Source of the DNA: Closterium sp. Naga37s-1
Lineage: Eukaryota; Streptophyta; Zygnematophyceae; Desmidiales; Closteriaceae
Length of the DNA: 64,000 nucleotides
Assembly (NCBI GenBank): GCA_947471745.1
Contig: CANJKZ010000170.1
Location: forward strand, 1,638,501 to 1,702,500
Direction of reading: 5' to 3'
The notes below the pieces were generated by a model that saw only the letters and a list, made by a program, of their open reading frames with translations, had not been told where the DNA came from and ran no database searches. Positions 53,101 through 61,512 of the stretch are shown piece by piece. The position numbers and the translations under genes were made by a program. How positions within the stretch are numbered: the first letter of the stretch is position 1; each line of letters starts with the position of its first letter.

Positions 53101-54408
53101 GACAGGCTCGACTGCATCAACCTGGGACACACCTGAGGGGGCAGGACCCTGAGGGGGGAGGGGGTCTACTGGGGGGGGACCGGGCGTGAGGAAGAGCGGC
53201 GGGGGGGGGAGGGGGGCAATGCGGTAGGGGAAGAGACGGTAGTACGGAACCGACTCGTCAAACGTGACGTCCTGGGAGGACAGAACACGACGCGAGGTGG
53301 GGTGGTAAAACTGCCAACCAGGCGCGTCAGGGGAAAAGCCGAGGAAGACGCAAGGAACAGCACGGGAGGACAGCTTGTCCGAAGACAAGTCTCGGACGAA
53401 AGCTCGAGATCCCCAGACACGGAACGCAGACGCATCACCAACCGTCCCCGTCCACCGCAGAGTAGGGGAGGTCTCCGGCAGGGAGACCCGGGGCTGAAGG
53501 TTGATCTGATGCGCCGCGTACTGAACCGCGAACGGCCACAGAAAATGGGGAGCAGCCGCATGGATCATGGACGTACGAGCGACATCCATGACCATGCCAA
53601 TGCGGCGCTCAGCAATCCCATTTTGCTGTGGAGAGGCCGGAAGCGTGAACGTCTGGCGGATGCCCTCCGCACGACAGAAGGCTCGCAGAAGGTTGGAGGA
53701 AAACTCTCCGCCTCTGTCGGAGTGCAGACGCAGAACAGGAAAGTCCGAGCCAAAACGCTCTCTGAGCTGGAGACGAGCAACGCGGATCCAGTCGATCAAC
53801 ACCTCAGTGACCTCACCCTTGCTGCGCAAGGGGAAGACTGTGGTGTAACGCGAGTAGTCGTCAACCACCAGCAGGAAGTAACGCTCGTGACCCTGTCCAC
53901 GGACGCGGGCTGGGCCCCACACGTCCATGTGGAGAGTCTGCAGCGGAGCCTCTGTCGGGGGAAACTCGGAGGAGTGAGGAGCGGCGCGCTGCCGCCCCTC
54001 GACGTAGGGAACGCAGGTAGGGGCAGGCCCCGGGGAAAGGGGAGGGAGGAACTGGGGGAGACCAGAGACAAGGACACGGGAGGCCATGCCTCGGAGACGA
54101 GGCAAGGAGGGGTGACCAAGGCGGTGGTGCCAGAGGAGGGTCTGGTGGGACAGGAGGCGACACGAGCAGGGGGCAGACTCAGGACCTGACCGAGACGCTA
54201 CAGCAAACACCTGACTCGACGCAGCTACCGGACCAGACGCAGCAACCGGGGGAGACTCTGTGGTCAGTGTGTACAGGCTCCACCCCGGTCGATGGGTAAA
54301 CGTGGCCAAGTGGCGGCCCGTCTGAGCACACGTGCAGTGGGTCACTCGCTGACTCGTAGGAGTGAACTGGTCAACCCCGGCATCCTGAAGGTCAGCACCA
54401 CTCACCAA
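50161..54408 (-). CDS. copia pol polyprotein: integrase, reverse transcriptase, RNase H (1415 aa open)
   Basis: In this frame the HHCC zinc region is at residues 94-135 (LLWHHRLGH, then CVPY) and the integrase triad is D162, D231 and E267 with 35 residues between the last two. A long proline, AEPGG and Gly/Ala-repeat spacer follows, including SPQELREWFARRW. RT then reads GMWIFRVKRPPGS, ARGFSQRQGVDYF, DFSTAFLQGSLHEEIWL and YVDD (51133-51144). RNase H includes ADASWVDDLATQR and SCEAEIYAGAMAAQELR, ending in DIFTKALQP plus a short tail. The last zinc cysteine is tyrosine here (CVPY; CVPC in other copies), which may impair integrase. Proteins act in the cytoplasmic particle and nucleus. Confidence 0.93.
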   Translation of the reverse strand: MVSGADLQDAGVDQFTPTSQRVTHCTCAQTGRHLATFTHRPGWSLYTLTTESPPVAASGPVAASSQVFAVASRSGPESAPCSCRLLSHQTLLWHHRLGHPSLPRLRGMASRVLVSGLPQFLPPLSPGPAPTCVPYVEGRQRAAPHSSEFPPTEAPLQTLHMDVWGPARVRGQGHERYFLLVVDDYSRYTTVFPLRSKGEVTEVLIDWIRVARLQLRERFGSDFPVLRLHSDRGGEFSSNLLRAFCRAEGIRQTFTLPASPQQNGIAERRIGMVMDVARTSMIHAAAPHFLWPFAVQYAAHQINLQPRVSLPETSPTLRWTGTVGDASAFRVWGSRAFVRDLSSDKLSSRAVPCVFLGFSPDAPGWQFYHPTSRRVLSSQDVTFDESVPYYRLFPYRIAPLPPPPLFLTPGPPPVDPLPPQGPAPSGVSQVDAVEPVEVAVDSGASGGAEPERAEPGGAGSGGAEPERAEPGGAASGGAEPERAETRGAEPGVAESGGAEPAGAGPGGPSGALSRRELPSPQELREWFARRWSRAAGAGGAAGAGGSAAAGGTGAGGAAGAGAGGSASAGGAGATGPGGARTGGTGVAGPSGAPGAGATGGAGAGGAAGVGATGGTGAGAAVSAGGPARAGAAEGTGAGGAAGVGADAGGAGVVPAGSGGAARPRPYFVPLLEQVLGLPPSSSPAPSLECPPPVQSESQLQLASPLPAPSPYTGPTGGLAERREPESRPASPVRTARTSRRVPRQRPPAVPGTHQMALRPSTAPQRVPLPSPPESSLPALADPSSDSLRAASPTVTRFLATAVTDPSFESAAASALVTELVDFAAHCRLDYATSLVAESASVCPPSVGGECALSTDVLEDRQEEFQYFAAALPHLVSLLLAPEGDPDAPDIPTPRSYAEAIEGPYSSQWQAAMDAEMASWKSTGTYVDEVPPPGANIVSGMWIFRVKRPPGSPPVFKARYVARGFSQRQGVDYFQTFSPTPKMTTLWVLLHVAAQRDYELHSLDFSTAFLQGSLHEEIWLRRPPGFIGSFPPGTQWSLRRPVYGLRQAPREWHDTLRTTLAALGFAPSTADPSLFLRTDTSLPPFYILVYVDDLVFATADTAGLAHAKSELQKRHTCTDLGELRSYLGLQITRDRARRTITLTRSHMVQQVLQRFDFTYSSPQATPLSTRHSLSALPSDESVEPSGPYPELVGCLMYLMTCTRPDLAYPLSILARYVAPGRHRPEHMAAAKRVLRYLCSTSGLGLVLGGRSPVVLTGHADASWVDDLATQRSSQGYTFSLGSGSVSWRSTRSSSVLSSSCEAEIYAGAMAAQELRWLTYLLTDLGEPPRSPRVLYIDNKAMLALCREHRLEHRTKHIALRYFLARELQQRGQLRLAYVASQANTADIFTKALQPCDHQRFCTMLGLVPTWPHLLSS

Positions 54409-54567
54409 GTTCGTAGAGAACGAGGGGAGGTAGAGACCAGACAGGGAGCCGGACGGGGCCGCCGGACACGGGAGGACAGTGGAGTAGCGAGCAAGAACAG
54501 GACCCCCAGAGGGGTCTGCCAGGGAGACCGCAACCGGTCGACTGAGCGGCGTAAGGGTGGTGCGGTC

Positions 54568-56073
54568 TCAAAAGAAGGAGCGGGAAGCACCCGAGTCGAG
54601 GGTGAAGGTGTGCAAGACCTGAGCCGACGTGGTACCTGAGAGAGCAGACTCACCAGCACCTAGAGCAGCAGACTCACTAGCACCTGGAGCAGCAGACTCA
54701 CGAGCACCTAGAGCAGCAGCCTCAATGCCCAGGTCAGGCGGAACACGCACGTAACAGTCACCCTCAGCACTAATAGACACAGCATACATGGCAGCAAGAA
54801 TAGCATCAAAGTCAAGATCAAAGATAGCTACACCCGACTTGAGCAGATCACCCCAGCGAGGGATCTCAGTGACGTCAGGGAACTGAGTACGCCAGGCGTC
54901 TGTCAGGCGACCGAAGCAGCGCTGGGTGGCGTGCTGGCCACCACACTGCTCTCCAGTGCGGTCGCCTGTGCGCAGTACGTAGGCACAGGGACCAGCACCC
55001 CCAGACCCCTGGCGCCCTGCGTACCACTCACGAAGCTGCTGGGGCGACGGGGTCTCAAGAGAGCGTGACTGGTGCTGGGGTCCCCGCTGCACAGCTCCGC
55101 CTCTACCAGCTCCACCTCCGCCGCCGCCGCCTCCACCTCCTCCACCCCAACCGCCACCGCCACCGCCGCCTCCACCTCCACCGCTGCCACCGAAGCCCCC
55201 ACCTCTGCCACCACCCCCACCCCCACCCCCTCCTCCGCCTCCACCGCCACTACCGCCTCCCCCACCACCTCCTCCAGCGCCCTTGCCCCGCTTGCCCTTG
55301 CTGTTGCGGCGCCTCTCACTAGGAGCAGACGCAGCGCTGACCGACTCGGTGCCAACAAGGTCGACAGCAGCAGCAGAGGCAACGGAGGGCAAAAGAGGAA
55401 CGGGGGAGCACCCCTCAAAGAAAGGGGTACGGGGGTCACCACGAGAGGCTCCTACAGCGGTAATACTAGTCTCTACTGCAAGGAGGCGCTCCTCGAGGAG
55501 GTCAACGGTGAGGGTGGTAGGGCAAAGAGAGAGGAAGTGGTCCCTGACCGCGCGAAGAGTGTCAGGGAGTCGGGTGACTAGGTAGTAGAGGGTGATGTAC
55601 ATGGGGGGGGGGTTCTTTGCGCAGAACTCAGCAGGAAGTGCAGCGCGGTAGCGAGTGTCACTAGTGCGGAGGTGCGTAATGAGGTCAGTGACTGTGGCAA
55701 AAGCGGCGAGGTCAGGGAACAGGTACGGTAGCATGAGGCGGCTAAGCGCAGCAGTGGCAGGGGAAGAGTAGCGTGCAACTACAGCGTCGTACAGAGTCTT
55801 AGCACTCTTGTACTGACTAAAGTGCGCGCGCTCAGTAGATGGTAGGTGACTACGCACAGCAAGGCGGGCAGCAGCATCGCGCGTGAGCCACTGCGAGCGA
55901 ACAGTACTGTCAGCATCAGCAGCAGGGGCAGTAGAGGCGCCAGACGTGAGATCGAACAGTGAGAGACCATCCTTGCTATCGCACTGTAGGAAAAGCTGCA
56001 GATCATCTAGCGAGACATCGAAGTCAACCGCTCGACCCTCAGCATCAAAGGTAAGAACACTAGGACTAGCCAT
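54568..56073 (-). CDS. copia gag and protease, ending at a premature TGA (501 aa)
   Basis: Starts MASPSVLTFDAEG. The first about 230 residues are helical capsid-like gag (SAKTLYDAVVARYSS, LITHLRTSDTRYR, LLEERLLAVE). A basic SERRRNSKGKRGKG segment and a long glycine tract follow. Then comes SPQQLREWYAGRQG and an unusual Cys/His cluster C-x13-C-x3-H-x4-C (CAYVLRTG to QRCF). The protease motif TFTLDSGASRSFF is followed at once by TGA, where the related copy at 35.1 kb has CGC (arginine) in CFFRDST. Because pol continues in the same frame, the stop cuts gag-protease from pol. It might be read through, but I interpret it as a mutation. Confidence 0.92.
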   Translation of the reverse strand: MASPSVLTFDAEGRAVDFDVSLDDLQLFLQCDSKDGLSLFDLTSGASTAPAADADSTVRSQWLTRDAAARLAVRSHLPSTERAHFSQYKSAKTLYDAVVARYSSPATAALSRLMLPYLFPDLAAFATVTDLITHLRTSDTRYRAALPAEFCAKNPPPMYITLYYLVTRLPDTLRAVRDHFLSLCPTTLTVDLLEERLLAVETSITAVGASRGDPRTPFFEGCSPVPLLPSVASAAAVDLVGTESVSAASAPSERRRNSKGKRGKGAGGGGGGGGSGGGGGGGGGGGGGGRGGGFGGSGGGGGGGGGGGWGGGGGGGGGGGGAGRGGAVQRGPQHQSRSLETPSPQQLREWYAGRQGSGGAGPCAYVLRTGDRTGEQCGGQHATQRCFGRLTDAWRTQFPDVTEIPRWGDLLKSGVAIFDLDFDAILAAMYAVSISAEGDCYVRVPPDLGIEAAALGARESAAPGASESAALGAGESALSGTTSAQVLHTFTLDSGASRSFF

Positions 56074-56089
56074 GACAGGAGCAGCAGCA

Positions 56090-56671
56090 GGCTAGCAGCA
56101 GCAGCAGTGCAACTCGGCTAAGCGACGCGGCTAGGCTGGGCAGCGCGGCTCGGCAGGGCGGCTCGGCAGGGCGGCTCGGCAGAGCGGTGCGGCTCGGCAG
56201 CGCGACTCGGCCCGGCGATGCTCTTACCAAGGGCTAGGCCGGGGCAGGGCCGGGGGAGGGTCGGGGCAGGGTTGTGACAGGTCCGGGGCAGGGCCGGGGC
56301 CGGGCCGCGGCAGTGCAGGAGCAGGGCCGGGGCAGAGTCGGGGCAGGGCCGGGGCAGGGCCGGGACAGGGCCGGGGCGAGGGCCGGGGCAGGGCTGCAAC
56401 AGGGCCGGGGCAGGGCCGGGGCAGAGCTGCGACAGGGCCGCAACAGGGCCGGCGCAGGGCCCCGACAGGTCGGGGCAGGGCTGCGACAGGGCCGGGGGAG
56501 GGCCGGGGCAGGGTCGGAACAGGGCCGCGGCTGGGTCGCAGCAGGGCCGCGACAGGGCCGCGACAGGGTCGGGGCAGGGCCGCGACAGGTCCGGGACAGG
56601 GGCGGCGCCGGGTGACAGGGCAGGGCCGAGACAAGGGGCCCGCGACGGGGGGCCGCGACAGGGGGCCGCAA

Positions 56672-56714
<43 letters not shown>

Positions 56715-57000
56715 CGCGACGGGGGCCGTGGAGGGCCGGGCCGGGACGACGGGGCACCGGGGTGCCGGGCCGGGCCGCGACGCGGCGGCTTTGGGCGCCG
56801 GCGCTGGCTCTAAGGGCAGGCGCAGGGGCCGCTACGGGCCGTTACGGGGCCTCTACGGGCCGTGAAAGGGGGGGGGGCACTACGGGCTGCGAAGGGGCCG
56901 CTACGGGCCGCAAAGGGGCCTCTACGGGCCGTGAAAGGGGGGGCACTACGGGCCGCGAAGGGGCCTCGAAGGGCAGGCGCGACGCGCGCGTCGGGCAGGT
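56090..57000. repeat. leader minisatellite of the young copia (CAGGGCCGGGG type) with long poly-G
   Basis: Between the gag ATG and primer-binding site lie dozens of 9-12 bp units (GGCAGGGCCGGG, GACAGGGCCGCG), a run of about 40 G at 56676-56714, and larger GGGCCGCTACGGGCC-like units to 56980. The arrangement parallels the leaders at 36.4, 37.0 and 40.8 kb. Confidence 0.88.
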
Positions 57001-57067
57001 AGGAAAAAAAAAAAAAATTTGAGTGGTGGGCCCTTAGGAAAAAAAAAATCGAACTAGCTCTATACCA

Positions 57068-57193
57068 TGTGAAAGAATTGAGGAATGAATGACTAGGAAA
57101 TGAGTTGGGTACAAATAGGAAACCCTAACAAACTGTACCCCATAGTGTCTACCCCACTACAGCCTAAACAGGCTATGTGATTAATGTTTGACA
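57068..57193 (-). repeat. 5' LTR of the young copia element (126 bp)
   Basis: Identical by eye to 49832-49957. On the element strand the LTR ends TTCTTTCACA and is followed by TGGTATAGAGCTAG. Confidence 0.93.
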
Positions 57194-57198
57194 TTGGG

Positions 57199-58200
57199 TT
57201 GTACTCACTACAGAGTTTCGCATTTTCAGGATTCATGCCCATCAAGACACACGATTGAGCTATCGTGAAAACTGAAATTCGTACGTGAGTTCGACCCCCA
57301 ATTTTAGTGTCCCACTTCATTGCCAAAGTTAAAGATAGGACACAGGAGTCTCGCGAAGAGCTCTAAACGAATTTGGCGAAGCGGGTTACCAGCAAAAGTT
57401 CGACCTAATTTTTTAACCTCTACACCAAAAGACAAGCGCCCTTATCGCTAAAAACAACGTTCGCGGAGAAGGCACGGTGGTTACCTCGAAGAATATTGAT
57501 CGCCACAGTTGGGACGTTGAAATCGTGTAACCGTTTGTCGCACAGATTTGATGACAGGTCCGCTGCACCTCCCCATCCCACCTCCCATAGATACCAAGGC
57601 ATCACAACTCGGAAATCAGGTGTGCGCGGATTGCCTGAATCTCTCCCATGACACGCCTCCGTGCGCGTGTGACCCCACACTTGTATCCACCGCACAAATC
57701 GCACAATTCTTGAATTACCGCATTCCAGCCATGTGACATCTGTCGCAAAGAAATGGAGTGTGTTCTCGTGTAGTGTTGCTATGTTGCGAGATTCCCGAGA
57801 AATCAGCATTTTTTTTGGGTTGTGAAGCAACCCTTTGCGATCGATTTTGCCAAATTTTATTTTCATATTTATTTTCATATTTGTTTTTTATAAAATATGA
57901 AAATAAATTTCGTAAACTACAGTACCCTTCCCAAACTGTTGAGTAGTTTTGAATACTGTTCACAGTATATTAAACTATGTGATCTTTCTTTGTCAGTGGT
58001 TTTGTGAAGATATGCTGTAATGTTTGTATTATTATGTTTTACTATTAAATGATGTTGTGGTAATGATAAATAGATGCATCATGCATAAATAATGCTATAG
58101 GATGTATAATATTTAATATAATGCCATGAATCATGATGCACATGCATGCACATAATAAAATGCGTAACAGTTAACGACCCAAAAACTAAGCTACCGCCAT
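57199..58200. other. LTR remnant, then sequence without a clear gene
   Basis: 57199-57211 is the tail of the interrupted non-autonomous LTR. After that, a minus-strand frame of 152 codons (57420-57878) has mixed composition but no recognised domain. About 30 bp at 57755-57785 recur near 47335-47365. From 57850 the sequence is AT-rich. Confidence 0.45.
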
Positions 58201-59373
58201 CCCCTTCCTAGCATGGGGGGGAGGTCAATAGCAAAGATTTTGAATAATCAACTGTCACATGAAACAACACAATCAACTGCGTACGTGCGACCTGGTGAAG
58301 AAAGAAAACAAGCATCACAAAACGAAGGAAGGAACGAGTAGAAGGGATGAAGAGCGAATACGGTGAAAGAAACTGGACCGAAAGGAAGAAGCAGAGAAAA
58401 CAAGAGTGGATGCGAAACAAGTATGACAAAGTAGACGTCAACAAGAAGCAAAACCATTACTAATAAAATAAACTGAATTTTGAAGAAAAAAAAAACAGAA
58501 ACAGCAAACAAAAGCAAAAAACATAAGCAGCAATTGCGGTCTCATTACTCTGATGTAAGAATTTTAATATCGTGTCATGTGCGGCTTCTTACATGTTAGT
58601 CTCTCAAACACGTCAAAGTGCACATCAAACATAGCAGAAAATAGAAGCATAATACGAAAACAGAAAACGGAAGCAGGAAACTGAAGCAGGAAACAGAAGG
58701 AATGAAGGAGGGAAGTAAAAATGGAAGGTAGGAGGGAAGGAAATAAGGAAGGAATGAATGAATGAAGGAAAAGAAGAGAATTAGAGGAAATGGCAGAAAG
58801 AAGGCTGGAAGATAAAGCATGCGATGAATGGAGCAAGAGGGAAGGACTGCATGAAAGAATAACGAAGGAATGGAAAAATGAATAAAGGTCAGAAGGAAAA
58901 GGAGGTGAGAAATGAATGGATAAGGAAGAACGGAAGGAATGCAGTGAAGTCACGAAAAACAAATGAACGATGTACTAATAAAATATACAAGTCAAGAAAC
59001 TAACAAACACAACGATGCGTTACACATAGACAATTAAAGGAGAAACATAGGTAAGAGGTCGGAAAACAAACATTAGGATACAAAATAACCGATGCGAACA
59101 GAGGAAATGAAGGATGAAGAAAATAAGAATCATGAAGAAATATTAGAAGCATATATTATTACTAGGACAGAGAACTTAAGGGCGGAGATGTGAAATAGTA
59201 AGCACGCGGAAGCAAAGAGGGAAAAATAAAACGAATTGTAGGAGAAAAGGAGGGGAACTGATTGGAAGAAAGAGAAAGCTAGATAGAAGGCGAAAAGAGA
59301 CGACATGAAGGAAAGAAGAAGAAAAAAGCATGCCAACAATATGAGTTAGAGAACAATGCGCTAATCAACAGAA
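58200..59373. other. purine-rich, low-complexity AT-rich region
   Basis: GGAAGGAATGAAGG-like runs dominate (densest at 58680-58760), and minus-strand frames read as Phe/Leu/Ser-rich. No gene or RNA is recognised. Confidence 0.5.
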
Positions 59374-59378
59374 TTTCG

Positions 59379-59516
59379 TGTCAGAGGTCCACTGGTGATC
59401 CCCGATTTATCCTAGGGAAGGGTTACAGGCTCGTTGTCCTGGGGGGTTATGGGCGCACTGACCCGCTACTTAACAAGCCCTTTTATCCTAATGGTCTAGT
59501 GGTTGGGATTCTGACA
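59379..59516 (+). repeat. 5' LTR of the resident miniature element
   Basis: 138 bp with TG...CA ends. Near its end it contains TGGTCTAGTGG (59492-59502), identical in form to a tRNA A box. Confidence 0.92.
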
Positions 59517-59550
59517 TGGTATCAGAGCGGTCTCGGGTTCGAATCCCAGT
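59488..59550 (+). promoter_or_regulatory. tRNA-like A and B boxes spanning the LTR/primer-site junction
   Basis: TGGTCTAGTGG at 59492-59502 fits the RNA polymerase III A box. GGTTCGAATCC at 59536-59546 fits the B box, 33 bp further on, the spacing found in tRNA genes. The D-loop-like word resembles plant tRNA-Gly or tRNA-Asp. The same pair exists in the minus-strand copy. Function as a promoter is inferred. Confidence 0.6.
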
Positions 59551-59601
59551 GTGTGCACTTCGGGCATCCCAGTGCGGGGGGGTGTCAGAGGTCCATTGGT
59601 G

Positions 59602-59946
59602 TGTCAGAATCCCAACCACTAGACCATTGGGATAAAAGGGCTTGTTAAGTAGCGGGTCAGTGCGCCCATAACCCCCCAGGACAACGAGCCTGTAACCCTT
59701 CCCTAGGATCAATCGGGGATCACCAGTGGACCTCTGACACCCCCCCGCACTGGGATGCCCGAAGTGCACACACTGGGATTCGAACCCGAGACCTTCCCTC
59801 TGATACCATGTCAGAATCCCAACCACTAGACCATTGGGATAAAAGGGCTTGTTAAGTAGCGGGTCAGTGCGCCCATAACCCCCCAGGACAACGAGCCTGT
59901 AACCCTTCCCTAGGATCAATCGGGGATCACCAGTGGACCTCTGACA
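59602..59946 (-). mobile_element. second miniature LTR retrotransposon, 345 bp, complete, TSD TGGTG
   Basis: Minus-strand copy with LTRs 59602-59739 and 59809-59946 (138 bp each) and a 69-bp interior. TGGTG at 59597-59601 and 59947-59951 is a perfect target duplication, and removing the copy restores the resident LTR exactly. The interior again has primer site, B-box word and G-run; the primer region carries a small change (TCAGAGGGAAGG). Confidence 0.93.
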
Positions 59947-60070
59947 TGGTGATCCCCGATTGATCCTAGGGAAGGGTTACATGCTCGTTGTCCTGGGGGG
60001 TTATGGGCGCACTGACCCGCTACTTAACAAGCCCTTTTATCCCAATGGTCTAGTGGTTGGGATTCTGACA

Positions 60071-60436
60071 TTTCGATGTACAAATAGGGAAGTGTATGTG
60101 TGCGAATTATTGTGAATAAATATATAGAAAGGAACGAGAGAGATGGTGAAGAGAGTGAGAGACGTTGGATAGATAAACTGAGGAAGAGCAAAACATGATG
60201 AAAGAAAACATATAATTACGATTTACTACCGTATGAAAGAAACGATGAACCGTAACTGCAGTTAATCAAGATCATACTAGAGACACATGTCTCCTGGATA
60301 GTCTAATTGCTGACTCACATCTGGTTCTGTTTAAAGGGAACTGGAGACTCAAGCATGGAGGAGTAAGAAAGAACGATTGAAAGTGAAAGAGAAAGAGGCA
60401 AGCCTAGAACCTAAGCTTAATCAAATGGCACCTTGT
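60071..60436. other. spacer without a recognised gene
   Basis: AT-rich sequence between the miniature elements and the next LTR. Nothing is supported. Confidence 0.5.
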
Positions 60437-60651
60437 TGTCAGAATGTATTTGCTGTTTAGCCTGCAGGGGGGTACTCTGTAGTGAGTACAACCCAATTTA
60501 GGGTTTGCTATTTGTATCCCAACTTCCTATAGTGAAACCATTCTCTTCCTCATTCTCCTTCCCAATTTTATCGACACTCAATTCTCTCGACACTCACTAG
60601 CCATGGCTCCTAAGTCTAGCTAGTATTCTAACATGGTATTAAGAGCATAAC
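60437..60651 (+). repeat. 5' LTR (197 bp) and primer-binding site of copy 2
   Basis: Starts TGTCAGAATGTATTTGC and ends GTATTCTAACA. It is the reverse-orientation counterpart of 47503-47698, sharing GTGAGTACAACCCAATTTAG and CATGGCTCCTAAG-type words, with several substitutions. Confidence 0.88.
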
Positions 60652-60789
60652 TTTCCTAGGACCTAATGTTAATGGGCCCACCACCTACTGCCCTGCTAGC
60701 CTAGGCCCCGGCCCGTCGCCCCTTGGCGTCGCCCCTAGCCCCTAGGCTCCGCCCCTTGGCCCCGTCGCCTCGGCCCCTTGGCCCCGTCG

Positions 60790-61500
60790 ACTCCGTCGCC
60801 CCGCGCCCGGCCCGTACTTAGCCCGCGCTCGGCACGTTCCTAGCCCCGCGCCCGGCCCGTACCTCGCCCGCGCCTGGCCCATACCTAGCCTCGCGCCCGG
60901 CCCGTACTTAGCCCGCGATCGGCCCGTACCTAGCCCGCGCTCGGCCCCTTTCCTAGCCCCGCGCCTAACCCGTACCTAGCCTCGCGCCCGGCCCGTACTT
61001 AGCCCGCGTTCGGCCCGTACCTAGCCCGCGCTCAGCCCCTTTCCTAGCCCCGCGCCCAGCCCGTACCTCGCCCGCGCCTGGCCCCGTCCTTCGCCCAGCG
61101 CCCGGCCCCGTCTCTTGCCCGCGCTCGGCCCAGTACCTAGCCCGCGCCTGGCCCCATACCTAGCCCCGCGCCCGGCCCCATTCCGCGCCCAGCGCCCGGC
61201 CCCGTACCTGCCCAACGCCCGGCCCCGTACCTGCCCAGCGCCCGGCCCCGTACCTGCCCAGCGCCCGGCCCCGTACCTGCCCAGCGCCCGGCCCCGTACC
61301 TGCCCAGCGCCCGGCCCCGTACCTGCCCAGCGCCTGGCCCCGTACCTGCCCAGCGCCCGGCCCCGTACCTGCCCAGCGCCCGGCCCTGTACCTGCCCAGC
61401 GCCCGGCCCCGTACCTGCCCAGCGCCCAGCCCCGTACCTGCCCAGCGCCCGGCCCCGTACCTGCCCAGCGCCCGGCCCAGTCCCTCCCCAGCGCCCGGCC
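60790..61500. repeat. GC-rich minisatellite (CCCGGCCCCGTACCTGCCCAGCG)n
   Basis: The first half has CCCGGCCCGTACCTAGCCCGCG-like units. The second half (61190-61490) is a more regular 23-bp array, CGTACCTGCCCAGCGCCCGGCCC. It is the inverse-orientation equivalent of 48880-49620. Confidence 0.92.
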
Positions 61501-61512
61501 TCGTCCCTAGCC

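Larger units (their letters stand above)
49832..57193 (-). mobile_element. young, nearly intact Ty1/copia element (7362 bp), TSD TTGGG
   Basis: LTRs at 49832-49957 and 57068-57193 are 126 bp each and identical by eye. TTGGG at 49827-49831 and 57194-57198 is a perfect target duplication. On the minus strand the order is primer-binding site (TGGTATAGAGC, next to 57068), GC-rich leader, gag-protease, integrase, repeat spacer, RT, RNase H and polypurine tract. Gag and pol share one frame, broken only by a TGA at 54568-54570. It inserted into the LTR of the non-autonomous element. It is the most recent large insertion here. Confidence 0.95.
59379..60070 (+). mobile_element. miniature LTR retrotransposon (TRIM-like), 342 bp before interruption, TSD TTTCG
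   Basis: LTR 59379-59516 (138 bp, TGTCAGAGGTCC to GATTCTGACA), interior 59517-59582 (66 bp) and a second LTR split into 59583-59601 and 59952-60070. TTTCG at 59374-59378 and 60071-60075 is a perfect target duplication. The interior holds only a primer-binding site (TGGTATCAGAGC), a GGTTCGAATCC box and a G-run serving as polypurine tract. It encodes nothing, so it must borrow proteins, presumably from copia elements. Confidence 0.92.

Noticed and set aside
54568..54570. Programmed stop readthrough between gag-protease and pol
   Set aside because: The related copy at 35.1 kb has arginine at this point, and gag-pol readthrough normally lies before protease, not inside it. A point mutation is simpler.
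58208..58962. Phe/Leu-rich minus-strand frames resembling membrane proteins
   Set aside because: Produced by a purine-rich plus strand (poly-pyrimidine on minus). There is no consistent start, domain or conservation.
59480..59560. True tRNA gene
   Set aside because: A and B boxes are present, but the T-arm and acceptor stem do not pair properly and the segment is part of the miniature LTR element in every copy.
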